Origin: Blasia pusilla
Lineage: Eukaryota; Marchantiophyta; Marchantiopsida; Blasiales
DNA: 64,000 bases
Direction: 5' to 3'
NCBI GenBank assembly: GCA_050084515.1
Contig: CM114271.1
Location: forward strand, 38,874,001-38,938,000
Position 1 is the stretch's first letter; the number at the start of each line of letters is the position of its first letter. A model generated the notes under the pieces. The model was given only the letters and a program-made list of their open reading frames with translations. It searched no databases and was not told the origin of the DNA. The translations under genes and the position numbers were made by a program. Shown here in pieces: positions 35,630 to 45,500 of this stretch.

Positions 35630-37233
35630 GTGACACGGAGTGGAGTGAGATACCGAGGGGTTACGAGTGAGGAGCTACCGCGATATCCATCTGTGGTTGG
35701 ATCTTCATCACTAGACACCGGGTCTGGTGACGAGATCGCAGACGGAGGCAGTATCACTTGGCAAGAGATGGATGACATGGGCCATCGGGGCATGCATCGT
35801 TTCTCGGGTGCAGCGGGCACCATCGACTTAGATGATTTATCCATGAGTTCAACACGTGGTGCGACTTCCAGGAGATACGGACCCGACACGGTCCAACCCT
35901 TTCATGGCATGGAAGGGGTTGTTCCATCACTTGGAGGGTCCTCCGATGGATGACTACATGGAGTTTCGATCACTATATTCAGTAGAGATCGATGCCTAGA
36001 GGATGTATTGGGCTCCAGGGTATGTGTTCACTAGTGGTCACGAGGCATATGATGGGATCATGAGAGGAGAAAGATCCACACCATCAGCCCACAGACTAGA
36101 TGGAGAGGAGGGCAGTGAGACAGGCGATGTGGCAAAGACCTCTGGTGATAGAGGTCCACCAAGCTTTAGTCCCAAAGTGGAGTTCTTCCGACAGTTCGGG
36201 AACCAGGGCGTACGCACTGACAACTTGAAGAGTCTATAGGATTTTCAGCGACGATCGGGTGAGAGTCTGAGAGAGGCATTCACGCGAATGAGGAGGTTGA
36301 TCATTGCTACGTATGGAGCGACTGAGGCGCAGTCACTCTAGTATTGGTACGGGGTTCTGGACCGAGAACTACGGAGGAGAGTCCCGGATGCAGTGCTGAT
36401 TCACACAGCGAAGCCCACATTGAAGGTGGTCTTTGAGTTGTCTGAGCGTGTTAAGCTCAACATGAGTGAAGAGCAGGTAGTGACCGCTGGATTTTCTTGA
36501 GAGTCGACGGGCAAAAGCGATGGTGATCCCACAAGTGCCACAGCGAGCACCAGTACCACGGGAGCGGGCCAGTGTGCCCAGAGAGCAGGTTGGGTACCGT
36601 GAGCCTATGAGGCAACGAATCCTATCTACATATGGTGCCCAGCAGGGACCGATGTTGTCTTGTTGGAGGTGTGGAAGGGCCCATAGGCAGAGAGACTGCA
36701 CACAGCATGGGAGAGGACCACGAGCGCCTCCGATTGCTCAGGAGCCATAGAGGATGGCCCCACCATAATACTAGTGTGACCATTGCCACAGATATGGTCA
36801 CACGAGGGATAGATGTTTTGACCTTCGTCGAGAGGTACGTCCGGAGGTAGGTCGAGGGCCTCGGGGCGGTCATCCTGGAGGAGGTCGGGGAGTTCTTACT
36901 AGACGTGGTGGTAGAGGACCACCACCAGCAAGAAGAGATGGAGCAGGAGCACCAGAGCTGGCACTTCTCTCATGCATCGATTAGTTGGAACAAAGGATTG
37001 CTGCCACGACAATGATGCAGCTCAGGGAAGGCGCAGAGCCACGAGCAGCTAGTGTGGCTCCAGCTTCTACCTCTTACCCTGACGTGGGTGAGGATCTCGC
37101 TAGTATGGGGTTTATGTGTAGTGCAGCTCAGGTTGAGACGGCTGCAGTGGTAACTCGGGGTGCTGCAAGAGGCACCCAGCCATCGAGAGGTGGAGTTGAG
37201 ATTGACCCATCGGAGGGGACCGATGGACGGTAG
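35630..37233 (+). pseudogene. gag region with two CCHC zinc knuckles
   Basis: Nucleocapsid and capsid part of the element. Frames shift near 35940 and 36490. A capsid-like core (36160-36480) contains FFRQFGNQGVRTDNLKSL, then FQRRSGESLREAFTRMRRLI, typical of plant gypsy gag. The first knuckle, CWRCGRAHRQRDC, is at 36661-36699 (C-x2-C-x3-H-x4-C); the second, CDHCHRYGHTRDRC, is at 36775-36816 (C-x2-C-x4-H-x4-C) in the same frame. Stops interrupt it at 36237, near 36339, 36748, 36766, 36772, 36982 and 37231; most are TAG in positions where Gln would fit. Confidence 0.85.
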
Positions 37234-37257
37234 GCTAGGGTTTCACAGTCATTCACA

Positions 37258-38360
37258 TTGTCGGAGACACTACACACACCATCGATGGTGCCTCAACAAC
37301 CAGCGGTGCCTACAGCTCAAGCAGGTACGTTGACGTCACAAGGAGTTGGAGTGACAACTCCTATGTCGGCTCAAGTGGAATCAATGTCGACCATAGTGTT
37401 GGAAGTGGGCACCAGAGTGAGTCAAACTCTGCTATTTTCCGCCATAGAGTTGGCGACGTTGGGAGTTAGACCAGTTGAGGTGTTCCGGTTGGCCGTCATG
37501 TTGTGTGAGCGTGGCGAGGTGACTGCTTCTTGTTCAGAGGTAGTTGAGGAGGTGGTGGACTTGCCCTAAGAGCCGATGCTCGAGACGTCCCCCACAGAGT
37601 CATGGCATGCAGCGGCGGCGAAGTTGATAGATATGCCAGCTCGACCGGCCATAGAGCGAGCAGTGGTGACACCTGGAGTAATATTACTGAATAATCAAGC
37701 TGGAGTATTTTGCTTGGTTAGTCCGATGGGAACAGAATATCACCCGCATCGCGTCCTTCTTGATTCCAGAGCGCAGCCCTTGATGTTAGGGAAGGCGGCA
37801 TGTTTAGCGTTGGGATACGGAAGGCCGACATTGAGCCTTGTCCCTTCCAGATACAGACCTTGATTGGGGGCGTATCACCCACGCAGTATATGACTTGACA
37901 AGAGATAGTTGTTAGAGTCCAACCAGAGCATGCGATGGATAGTGCTATGGTGCGCACACGTGAAATTATGACACCAGCTGAGTCGTACGATGTATTGGTG
38001 GGAAATACAATGTTATATCCCCAAGGATTCATCCTTGACTTCTGGGAGGAGACCGTTGCTTATCGACCAGTGTGGCGGTCAGATGACGGGCGGATGAGTC
38101 AGTTACCCGTGCAATTTGCGGGACGAGGTGGTCGATCACGAGACGAGTCTGTGACCACGTTGGCAGCTTTCACATGTAGTGTTAGCTGGCCAGGAGAGTT
38201 GTTGGAGGGGAATGCACATGCGGAGGATGTGCCAGTAGCAGATAGTCCCATGGAGAGACAGGCCATGGCGGGTATCTCTTCCCATGTTGGCGAGACCTCT
38301 TCACCATTGTGGGGTATGACTCGAAAGCTACAGAGGAGTGTATACAACCTCATGAGGTAG
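37258..38360 (+). pseudogene. Retroviral-type aspartic protease region
   Basis: The region runs in one frame to about 37860 and continues in another from about 37850 to 38360. The segment HRVLLDSRAQPLMLG (37750-37790) corresponds to the active site of retropepsins, which is normally D-S/T-G; here the glycine codon has become AGA, giving D-S-R at 37762-37770. The downstream part SYDVLVGNTMLYPQGFILDF matches the C-terminal half of gypsy proteases. A TAA at 37567 and a TGA near 37900 also interrupt it. It would be inactive. Confidence 0.75.
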
Positions 38361-38464
38361 GCGTGGAGTCATGCCTTTATCCCGGAGCAGCAAGATTCAG
38401 GTGGCGATCAAGACCCTGGAGTAGAGACGTTGATCCCATTGGATACCACACCCGTTGTGTGGAG

Positions 38465-39440
38465 TGTCTAGAGGAAGGTGTTAGGGTGTTAGATCTTTTC
38501 AAAGGGATTAGCACAGGATTGGTTGCGGTAATGCAGGCAGGGATACGGGTGCATTAGTACCTTTATGTGGAGAGAGATGAGACCGCGCGGCGAGTATCAT
38601 TACGTCACGTAGCGAGATTGGTCTAGAGGTATCCTGAGTTGTTTCCGATATCTGCAGTATGGGAATATCATCATACACTACCCACCGACATCTCTTTGGT
38701 GGGGGCGTAGGATCTAGATAGAGTTGGCACCATTCATTTGGTGATTTCTGGATGGCCATGTCATGGTCATTCATCACCTGGCCGAGGGTTTAGATTGCAG
38801 GATCCGAGATCAGGGATGTTTTGGGAGATGCTGCGAGTAGTACGACACTTGCAAGAGAGTCACACATCTTCTCCGGCGTACATTTTGGAGAATGTGTTGT
38901 TGTTGGGAGACACTTGTGCACGTTTGATGACGAGTGTGCATCAGGTGACCTACTGTGTTGCTAGATGCAGCGAGAGTTGGATCATGCACCCATCGTCCAC
39001 GACTATGGTGGATGAACCTAATACCATCAGAGGTACTGAGTCAAGCATACGATGGAGTCTAGAGAGCACCACATCTCACAGTGGATGCTATTTTGGGCTC
39101 ACGGCATCGATCTCAGGTAGTGACATGGGATGATAGACCACCGTTGGCGGTGGCCAATAGAATCGGGGAGTTGACGGCACCCTTACCTACGTTGGTGAGC
39201 TTCCCAACATCCCATGCCTTTCGTCAAGGAGGGCTAGGCATGATTTGGGATGAGGTGACCTGAGCATTAGAGGAGCCTATAGAAGATGAGCGCGAGCGCG
39301 CCATGGGGTTTGCTACATGTACTACGGTGGTGCCAAGTATGACAGAGGCATCCGGGAGATAGATGTTGGGGCACGCAATGGACCTCAACTGTCTCACATG
39401 GATAGTCAGCCTAGGTATGGCTGAGCAGAGACGGATGTGA
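38465..39440 (+). pseudogene. Cytosine-5 DNA methyltransferase domain inside gypsy pol
   Basis: This domain would transfer a methyl group from S-adenosylmethionine to cytosine in DNA. It lies between protease and reverse transcriptase. Motifs in order: motif I VLDLFKGISTGL (38486-38521, SAM binding); motif II YLYVERDETARR, acidic residue for SAM; motif IV SGWPCHGHSSPGRG with the catalytic Pro-Cys at 38756-38761; motif VI PAYILENV (ENV at 38888-38896); after a frameshift between 38897 and 38949, TVLLDAARVG and HRPRLWWMNL (38991-39020); then AMGF and, near 39366, LGHAMDLNCLTW like motif X. Layout and spacing (about 325 residues) resemble the DNMT3/DRM type more than DNMT1, but no tree can be built here. 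Stops: TAG at 38555, 38624, 38708 and 39360; TGA at 38946, 39261 and 39438. After the frameshift its frame continues into the RT frame, so it was part of the polyprotein, not a separate insertion. Confidence 0.9.
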
Positions 39441-41250
39441 GTGTCATCCATGCCGTCACGTCCACGAGTTGGACCATTGCCTACAGGGTCTCTACAGGCA
39501 TTGGCTGGGGGCGGGACGAGGAGAGATAGGCACCCATGGACTTCTTGGAACGTCGTTCGAGCGGAGAGTGAGAAGGCGGCCAGAGTAGCACATGTTCATT
39601 TTTTGGATGTGGAGCATGGTGTAGGAGGTCAGAGTGGAGTGGCTATTGCAGAGGTGGCTAGGGTTGCTACATAGCAACCAAAGCTGGAGATTGCATCCTC
39701 TCCGAGTGAGGTCATGATGGAGACTTACGAGCCTATGATACGTCTCAAGTTGATAGGAGGAGAGCGACGGCGAGTTCATAGGTTTCTGAGAAGGCATGTT
39801 AGTTGTTTTGCCTTCAGTATGAGAGACTTGGGTACGCTGAAGGGTCCCGGGGTACGGATTGAGTTGGCTAGTGATACGCCGATCTTTTGTCGATCCTACT
39901 GGTATTCTAATATGGAGCAAGCCTTGATTCAGAGTAGGAGTCAGGACTTGTTGGAGGCAGGACTTGTGGAGTTATCACATGGGGAGTATGCATCTGCCAC
40001 AGTCATGCCGGCGAAGAAGGATATGTATGGCAATTGGACGGATAGGCGGATGTGTGGAGATTACCGTCCTATCAACCGACAGACGAGGTCAGATTGGCTC
40101 GCCATGCCTACACCTGAGGAGATCTTTGATGCGGTAGGGCATGCAAAGATCTTCAATACTTTAGATCTCCGTGTTGGCTATCATCAGCTTCCTATCAGGT
40201 TGGAGGACAAGAAGAAGACAGCATTATGGGGGATGGATCGGTTTGGGAGAGATTGCTTGTATCAATGGCGATTCTTACCATTTGGGTTGAAGAATGCGCC
40301 CGCGGAGTTTCAGAGAGTGATGGATAGGATTCTGGCTGGCTTGGAGTTTGTACGATGTTACATAGATGATATTCTTATCTTCAGTTCCACGGTTGAGCAA
40401 CATGAGCGACACTTGGAAGAGGTGTTTCGGCGATTGCAGTTACATGGACTTGAGTTACATCCAGGCAAGTGCACATTCTTTTAGGAGCAGATTGAGTACT
40501 TGGGACACACCATATACCCGAGTGGATTAGGCGTTCAGCACACAAAGGTAGAGGCTCTTGGGAAGATTCCACGCCTTACAGGTGTGATTCGAGTCCGAGC
40601 ATTTCTTGGATTGGCGAGCTTCTATCGACGGTATGTCAAGGGTTTTAGTACGATCGCAAAGTCTTTGACCTTTTTGACAAGACTTGATCAGGTTTGGTTG
40701 TGGGGAGATAATCAAGAGCAAGCATTTCAGGAGCTCAAGGACAGGTTGACGTCCTCACCCATTTTACAGAGACCGGTTAGGAGTCGCCCATTCCAATTAC
40801 ATACGGATTGGAGCGTGTTGGGTCTAGGAGCAGTGCTTACTCAGAGAGATGACGAGGAAAGGGAGTTCATTGTGGCTTACGCAAGCCGATCGAACAACAT
40901 TGCAGAGGCAAAGTATAGCTCTTACAAGGGAGAGTGCTTGGCTGTAGTGTGGGTTGTGGCACATTTCAGGTGCTATTTATTCGGCAACCCTTTCACACTT
41001 ATCACTGATCATCAGCCGTTGAGGTGGTTGATGAAGTCTGACAAGCTTACGGGAAAGCTTGCCAGGTGGGCTCTATTACTACAAGAATATGAGTTTGGTG
41101 GTTCATAGGCCAGGTCGGGTGAACCAAGATGCGGATGGGTTGGTCATAACCCATGTCCGAGTCAGAGAGACGACACATGAGCTTGATGGCACGGAGAGAG
41201 TGATGAGGAGATGGTGCCCGGTTGGCATGCATCTGCCTATCTTTGTTGGT
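39441..41250 (+). pseudogene. Reverse transcriptase and RNase H of the gypsy element
   Basis: Copies element RNA into DNA. The frame is open from 39441 to 41106 apart from TAG at 39672 and 40482, then shifts near 41095. RT signatures: MPAKKDMYGNWTDRRMCGDY, FNTLDLRVGYHQL with the first Asp, FLPFGLKNAPAEFQ, and YIDD at 40359-40370, the catalytic pair. Then LGHTIYPSGLGV, FLGLASFYRRYVKGFS and the RNase H domain with HTDWS, YKGECLAVV and TDHQPLRWL, which supply the acidic residues. The tail VVHRPGRVNQDADGL is the usual gypsy tether end. The catalytic residues are intact, so the damage is limited to stops and one frameshift. Confidence 0.95.
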
Positions 41251-41363
41251 TGACTATGGTAGGTCAGCCATAGGTGATGACTGTAGTGGTGGGGTTGGAT
41301 GATGAATCTTTGGATCCGTAGATCAGTGAGGAGGCGACAGGTGGTCATGATATCCATGACGAC

Positions 41364-42761
41364 GTGGAGGTTATGGAGTTCTTGCGCATTGGCGTCATAG
41401 CGAGCATAGTGAGTGTTAGGGAGCGGGATCGGATCCTACAGAGAGCCACGAGGTTCAGGTGGGAGGGGACTCACATTTTGTGGGTATGGGGAGATGGTAG
41501 GATACGAGTGGTACCTCATCCTTCCGAGCAAGCACGTGTAGTGCGACATGCCCATGAGGAGTTGGGACATTTTAGAGTAAAGCGTACTTACACCTTACTC
41601 CATGTTCAAAATTCGTGGTGCGGCATGCATACTGGGGTACAGAAATTTGTGGCCAGATGTATGGTATGTGACAAAGTGCGAGCATCTTGCAATGCTCCCA
41701 CTCCGCAATTACATCATTCGCCGATTATTTTTTTAGGTTATCGGTGGAGTTTAGACTTTGTGGGACCTTTGCCATTGATGGGGCATCATCACAGGTATGA
41801 GTTGGTCATTTCTCCAAGTGGATACAAGGCGAGTGAGTGAATAGCTTATGCGTTTCTAGATCGTGTGCTTGGTCACTTTGGTGCACCGGCGGAGGTGTTG
41901 ACTAACCAGGGTACCGAGTTCATGGGAGAGTTTCAGGCCTTGTGTGATCAGGCACTAATAGATCACCACACCACGTCCAAAGATCATCTTGAGGCGGATG
42001 GGTTGGCAGAGAGAGTAGTATAGACGGTGAAGAAAGGATTGAGCAAGTATGGCTTGCAGCGGGGATAGTTGAGGGAATGGGACCTACATTTGCCATTGTT
42101 GGCTATGGGTTATCACTTTAGTCGGCAGGCATCCTTGGCGTCATTTTCATCGTACTTTTTTCTCTTTGGGAGAGACCTAGATTTACGTGAAGCTATTCAA
42201 TATGACATGGTGCAGGTGTTAGATCTTGATGATCCAGATGTATGGGTACAAGCATGTTCTCAAAGGGCGGAGATTTTTCGTAGAGTTATGCCTATGGCCT
42301 TTGAGAACTTAGCTATTGCTGAGCATAGAGATACATTGAGGTATGCGACCATTCGTGGAGGAGGTTATTGTCCAAGTATTAGGAGGTTTCATCCTCGAGA
42401 TTATGTGTATTTACAGCAGGCGGCACCCACGACGCTAGATGTCACTACAGGGCGCATGATCCTACGTGTGCGCGAGGTATTACTGACCGGAGTTCTCATA
42501 TTGGAGGGACGGGATGGTATGTTTTGGAAGGATCGTGTGCGCAATTATGCGCCATATCATCTTCCAAACGTAGATGGGACAGTGGATCCAAGCTTGGCAG
42601 TGGTACCTGTAGGCTTGAGGTGTATGTTGTGCAGATCTGCGAGGGGTGCAGCCATCATGTTGGTATGTGATGGTTGTTCTCAAGGGTGGCATATGTCATG
42701 TCTGAACCCCCCTCTTGATGTAGTTCCCACAGGACGATGGATATGTCCGAGATATGTATAG
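41364..42761 (+). pseudogene. Integrase with C-terminal PHD finger
   Basis: Inserts element DNA into the genome. The HHCC zinc domain is visible (HAHEELGHF ... CMVC), then LDFVGPL with the first Asp of the DDE triad, then VLTNQGTEF at 41895-41921, where the second Asp has become Asn (AAC at 41904-41906), then HLEADGLAERVV near the Glu. Stops lie at 41838 (TGA), 42021 and 42066 (TAG). The protein ends in a PHD finger (42621-42758): CMLC, VCDGC, GWHMSC, and RWICPR, a C4-H-C3 pattern in which the last cysteine is now tyrosine (TAT). PHD fingers commonly bind histone H3 tails, so an insertion-targeting role like that of chromodomains is a reasonable inference. The frame ends at the TAG at 42759-42761. 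Confidence 0.92.
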
Positions 42762-42842
42762 GATAGTAGGTCATGTTAGAGAGATGAGATATTGTCTATC
42801 TGGAGTTAGGGGGATCCAACTGCCAACTAGGGGAGCGGTTCT

Positions 42843-42977
42843 GTGATGTCCATATATATATATGAGTTGATTTCTGTACATGTGTGGATCTACCCGGGTG
42901 TGGGGAAGATTGGTGTTATGTAGTGTAGATGTGACCAGCGATGTATGTTGTGTAGCGATATGGATGCACACGAGAGT
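42843..42977 (+). repeat. 135-bp block A, repeated on both sides of the 3' LTR body
   Basis: TGTGATGTCCATATATATATATGAG ... GGGTGTGGGGAAGAT ... GTAGCGATATGGATGCACACGAGA. It recurs at 43461-43594 just after the LTR body and, diverged, twice on the minus strand at 54945-55215. It is preceded by the purine-rich AGGGGAGCGG (about 42829-42838), a possible polypurine tract. It is absent next to the 5' LTR. Confidence 0.8.
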
Positions 42978-43594
42978 TGTCACATCTGAGTAGCTGATAG
43001 GCCGAGATCTATCGTGGATAGGGCGTAGGAGCCAAAGGACTGTCTTGAGTGTAACTTTATCCCACAGTGTCAGATGAGGTTGAGGATAGGTCCATTGTGT
43101 CAGGAACGTTGTTTCTGACAACTTTCTTGTTGAGGTCTTTCACAACCGGGTGACTTGTTGACCAGGTCACCCGCCCTGGTAACTTGTGCGCGCAGGTTAC
43201 CAGGAGGATAACTATTTTTAGGAGAAGAGCCTTTTGGCTCTTCCCGACCCTATATAAGGGAGGAAGATGACTTTCCCAAGCCATCTTTCTCATGTTGGGC
43301 CGCTGGAGCACCTCTCTTGTATGTGTGTGAGATAAGACTAGGGTGCTAGTGTCCGGATTCCTTGATAGCGCAGGATGGACGAGGCTCGATATGCCAATGT
43401 AGATTGAGGAGTGGAGTTTTAGGCTGGGTGTGCCGTTTTTACTACTCTTTATTTTTGTTGTGTGATGTCCATGTATATGTATGAGTTGATTTATGTACAT
43501 GTGTGGATCTATCCGGGTGTGGGGAAGATCGGTGTTGTGTGGTGTAGATGTGACTAGCGATGTATGTTATGTAGCGATATGTATGCGCACGACA
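42978..43594 (+). repeat. 3' LTR of the gypsy element (LTR body plus second block A)
   Basis: The body 42978-43457 matches the 5' LTR; 43461-43594 is a second block A that the 5' LTR lacks. A good TATA box, TATATAAG, lies at 43251-43258. Substitutions between the two LTR bodies are frequent, so the insertion is not recent. Confidence 0.85.
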
Positions 43595-43598
43595 ACAC

Positions 43599-44521
43599 TA
43601 ACATCCGACTGTTAAAAATTGATATCCTACGATCGAGAACCTGCAAAATATCTTGCATTCTGCAAGCTCTGCGTTCGGAATTGCCTTGTTGTAGAGGCCG
43701 CAAGGAATTGCCTTGTTGTAGGGTCCGTTAAGAGTAGAGATGGAAAATGAGTTCGATGGTATAGGGAAATTAGGAAGACTAAATGACCCTTTGTTATATC
43801 TAGAAGAGAGATAGCAAATTGGGGGAGTCCTTACCCCCTTGAGAGCAACGAAGAATGGGGGAAGATGTGGAGGTTGGGCATGGAAGGGCAACAAGAAGGG
43901 TGGAATGTGGCGGGGGTCAAGGGCCGAGAGTGAGAGAAGTGGGAGGGCAAGAGGGGAAGGGGAACCAAAATTGGGAAGCAAAAAGTATGCAGAAAAAAAA
44001 ATTGTGGATCTTTATGAAATCCACATGAAAGTTGCAAGTAGCAACAACTTTATGATGAGAAACCCATGCATTCACTTTGGAAAAAACTTCAGAAAAAATT
44101 AAATCATTCAATGTTTAACAAATCTTGAAGATACAAACAAGGATACAAAATAGCCGGCCTAGTCTATTTGTATGTTCTTTGTAGAGCTTTGATGGAACTT
44201 GGATATGGAGAAAAATTCACATAGGAGAATGTGCTATCGTAATGGTTCATCACAGATATATGACTAGTCTATAAAATAGGGTATTACCTATTCTCTTCTA
44301 TACTATGAATAGAAAAAAATTTCTTCATTTTGCGTTAAGGAATAGGGATCTATTCCAAAATTGATTTATGTCATATAATAATGACTCCTTTGAAGTTTTT
44401 GTTAGAAATATTAATCTAGATGTTTCCTCATATAAGTGAGTCATTAAGATTAAAGGTGCAAGTCAAGAAGTAGAAATTAAATATCCAACATCACTCTTAA
44501 TATCCACCCTATATGGACTAT
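43599..44521. other. Spacer right of the gypsy element
   Basis: No gene recognised. Short open frames near 43600-44100 on both strands have no known domain. Confidence 0.4.
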
Positions 44522-45500
44522 TGTCTTGAACCAATGCCAAGATCCTTCAAGTATCGCCAAAGCAAATCTCTATTCAAAGCTTTGGTGATAATGAAGATGT
44601 TTGCATAGGTATTGTATTTCAAACAATAGACTAAGTCCAAAACCTCTCTCTAAATCATTTCATTAAAAAAGTCAGTGTGATGTTGGATCTTAATTTGCTT
44701 GGTTCGAGTACGAAATGCAAGGCTACGTGAAACGGCATTGCAATTTTAATTATCACACTATATCACATTAGCAATTGCTAATCTTTCTCCTATATTCTCC
44801 AATAATCATCTTAACTAAAGTGCTTTACATCATACGTATAGCATGTCACCTTGTACTTAGCGTTGATAGAAGACAACGTCATGCTAATTGAGGTTGATAT
44901 GAAGAAAGAGCCATATCAACTTCCATTGGCGAGACCATTTTCTATATTACGTCATCCCAAATGTATTCAAAATTTCTCTAACATACTTTTGTTGAGGGAT
45001 AAAAAAATAGAATACAATTTTTGCTTAATCTCAAGGCCTACCAAGTAATGTAAAAGACTTAAAGGCTATATCCAACATTTCAAACTCAAATTTCAACGCT
45101 TCCTTCATTTCCTCTATCTTCTTGTTGTGGTGTATTGTGATAATGAGATTATCTATGTAAAGGACAATCTGTACACTTTGTCTTTGCAAAACTTATACAA
45201 ATGTTCTTCGGAGGGACTTTTAGTGAAGCCCTTTTCTTTGACGATGTATCAATTTGTTGATGCCATATCCTTTGAGCTTGCTTAAGCCAACATAATTCTT
45301 AACAAATACAAACACACATTCTCTTTTGATCCACATGTCTCAAAACCTAGTGGTTGATATCTATATGCCTCACCATTGGGACTTGCCAAAACCCACCAAA
45401 AGGGTTTTGTCAACTAGACTCAACCTTGGTGGCTAGAAAACGCAAATTCTTCTCTAATCATAGAATCAAGAAGGAGTGTGAAGCACTCCTCTTTGAGTTC
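44522..45500 (-). pseudogene. Ty1/copia polyprotein remnant (reverse transcriptase and RNase H)
   Basis: Reading the minus strand, frames alternate but copia-type landmarks occur in the right order: PLGFETCGSKENVC and NYVGLSKLK, matching the copia PxGFE and YGLKQ region; GFTKSPSEEHLYKFCKDKVY; LYIDNLIIT (about 45140-45170), where the catalytic Y-x-D-D has become Y-I-D-N; RTKQIKIQHH of the RNase H end; and TKALNRDLLWRYLKDLGIG (44522-44600), the usual copia C-terminus. Multiple stops and frameshifts show it is old. The integrase and gag parts should lie to the right, but I could not recognise them in 45500-46850. Confidence 0.8.

Larger units (their letters stand above)
33998..43594 (+). mobile_element. 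Ty3/gypsy retrotransposon carrying a DNA methyltransferase and a PHD finger
   Basis: A 9.6-kb LTR element in plus orientation. Order of parts: 5' LTR, leader, gag with two CCHC knuckles, aspartic protease, cytosine-5 DNA methyltransferase, reverse transcriptase, RNase H, integrase with HHCC and DDE regions, C-terminal PHD finger, 3' LTR. The RT-before-integrase order marks it as Ty3/gypsy. Coding was probably one long gag-pol frame; it is now broken by several frameshifts and about twenty stops, so this copy cannot move by itself. Outer boundaries TG (33998) and CA (43594) are flanked by ACAC on both sides (33994-33997 and 43595-43598), a possible short target duplication, though weak because of its low complexity. 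No chromodomain is seen; the PHD finger occupies its usual place. Confidence 0.93.
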
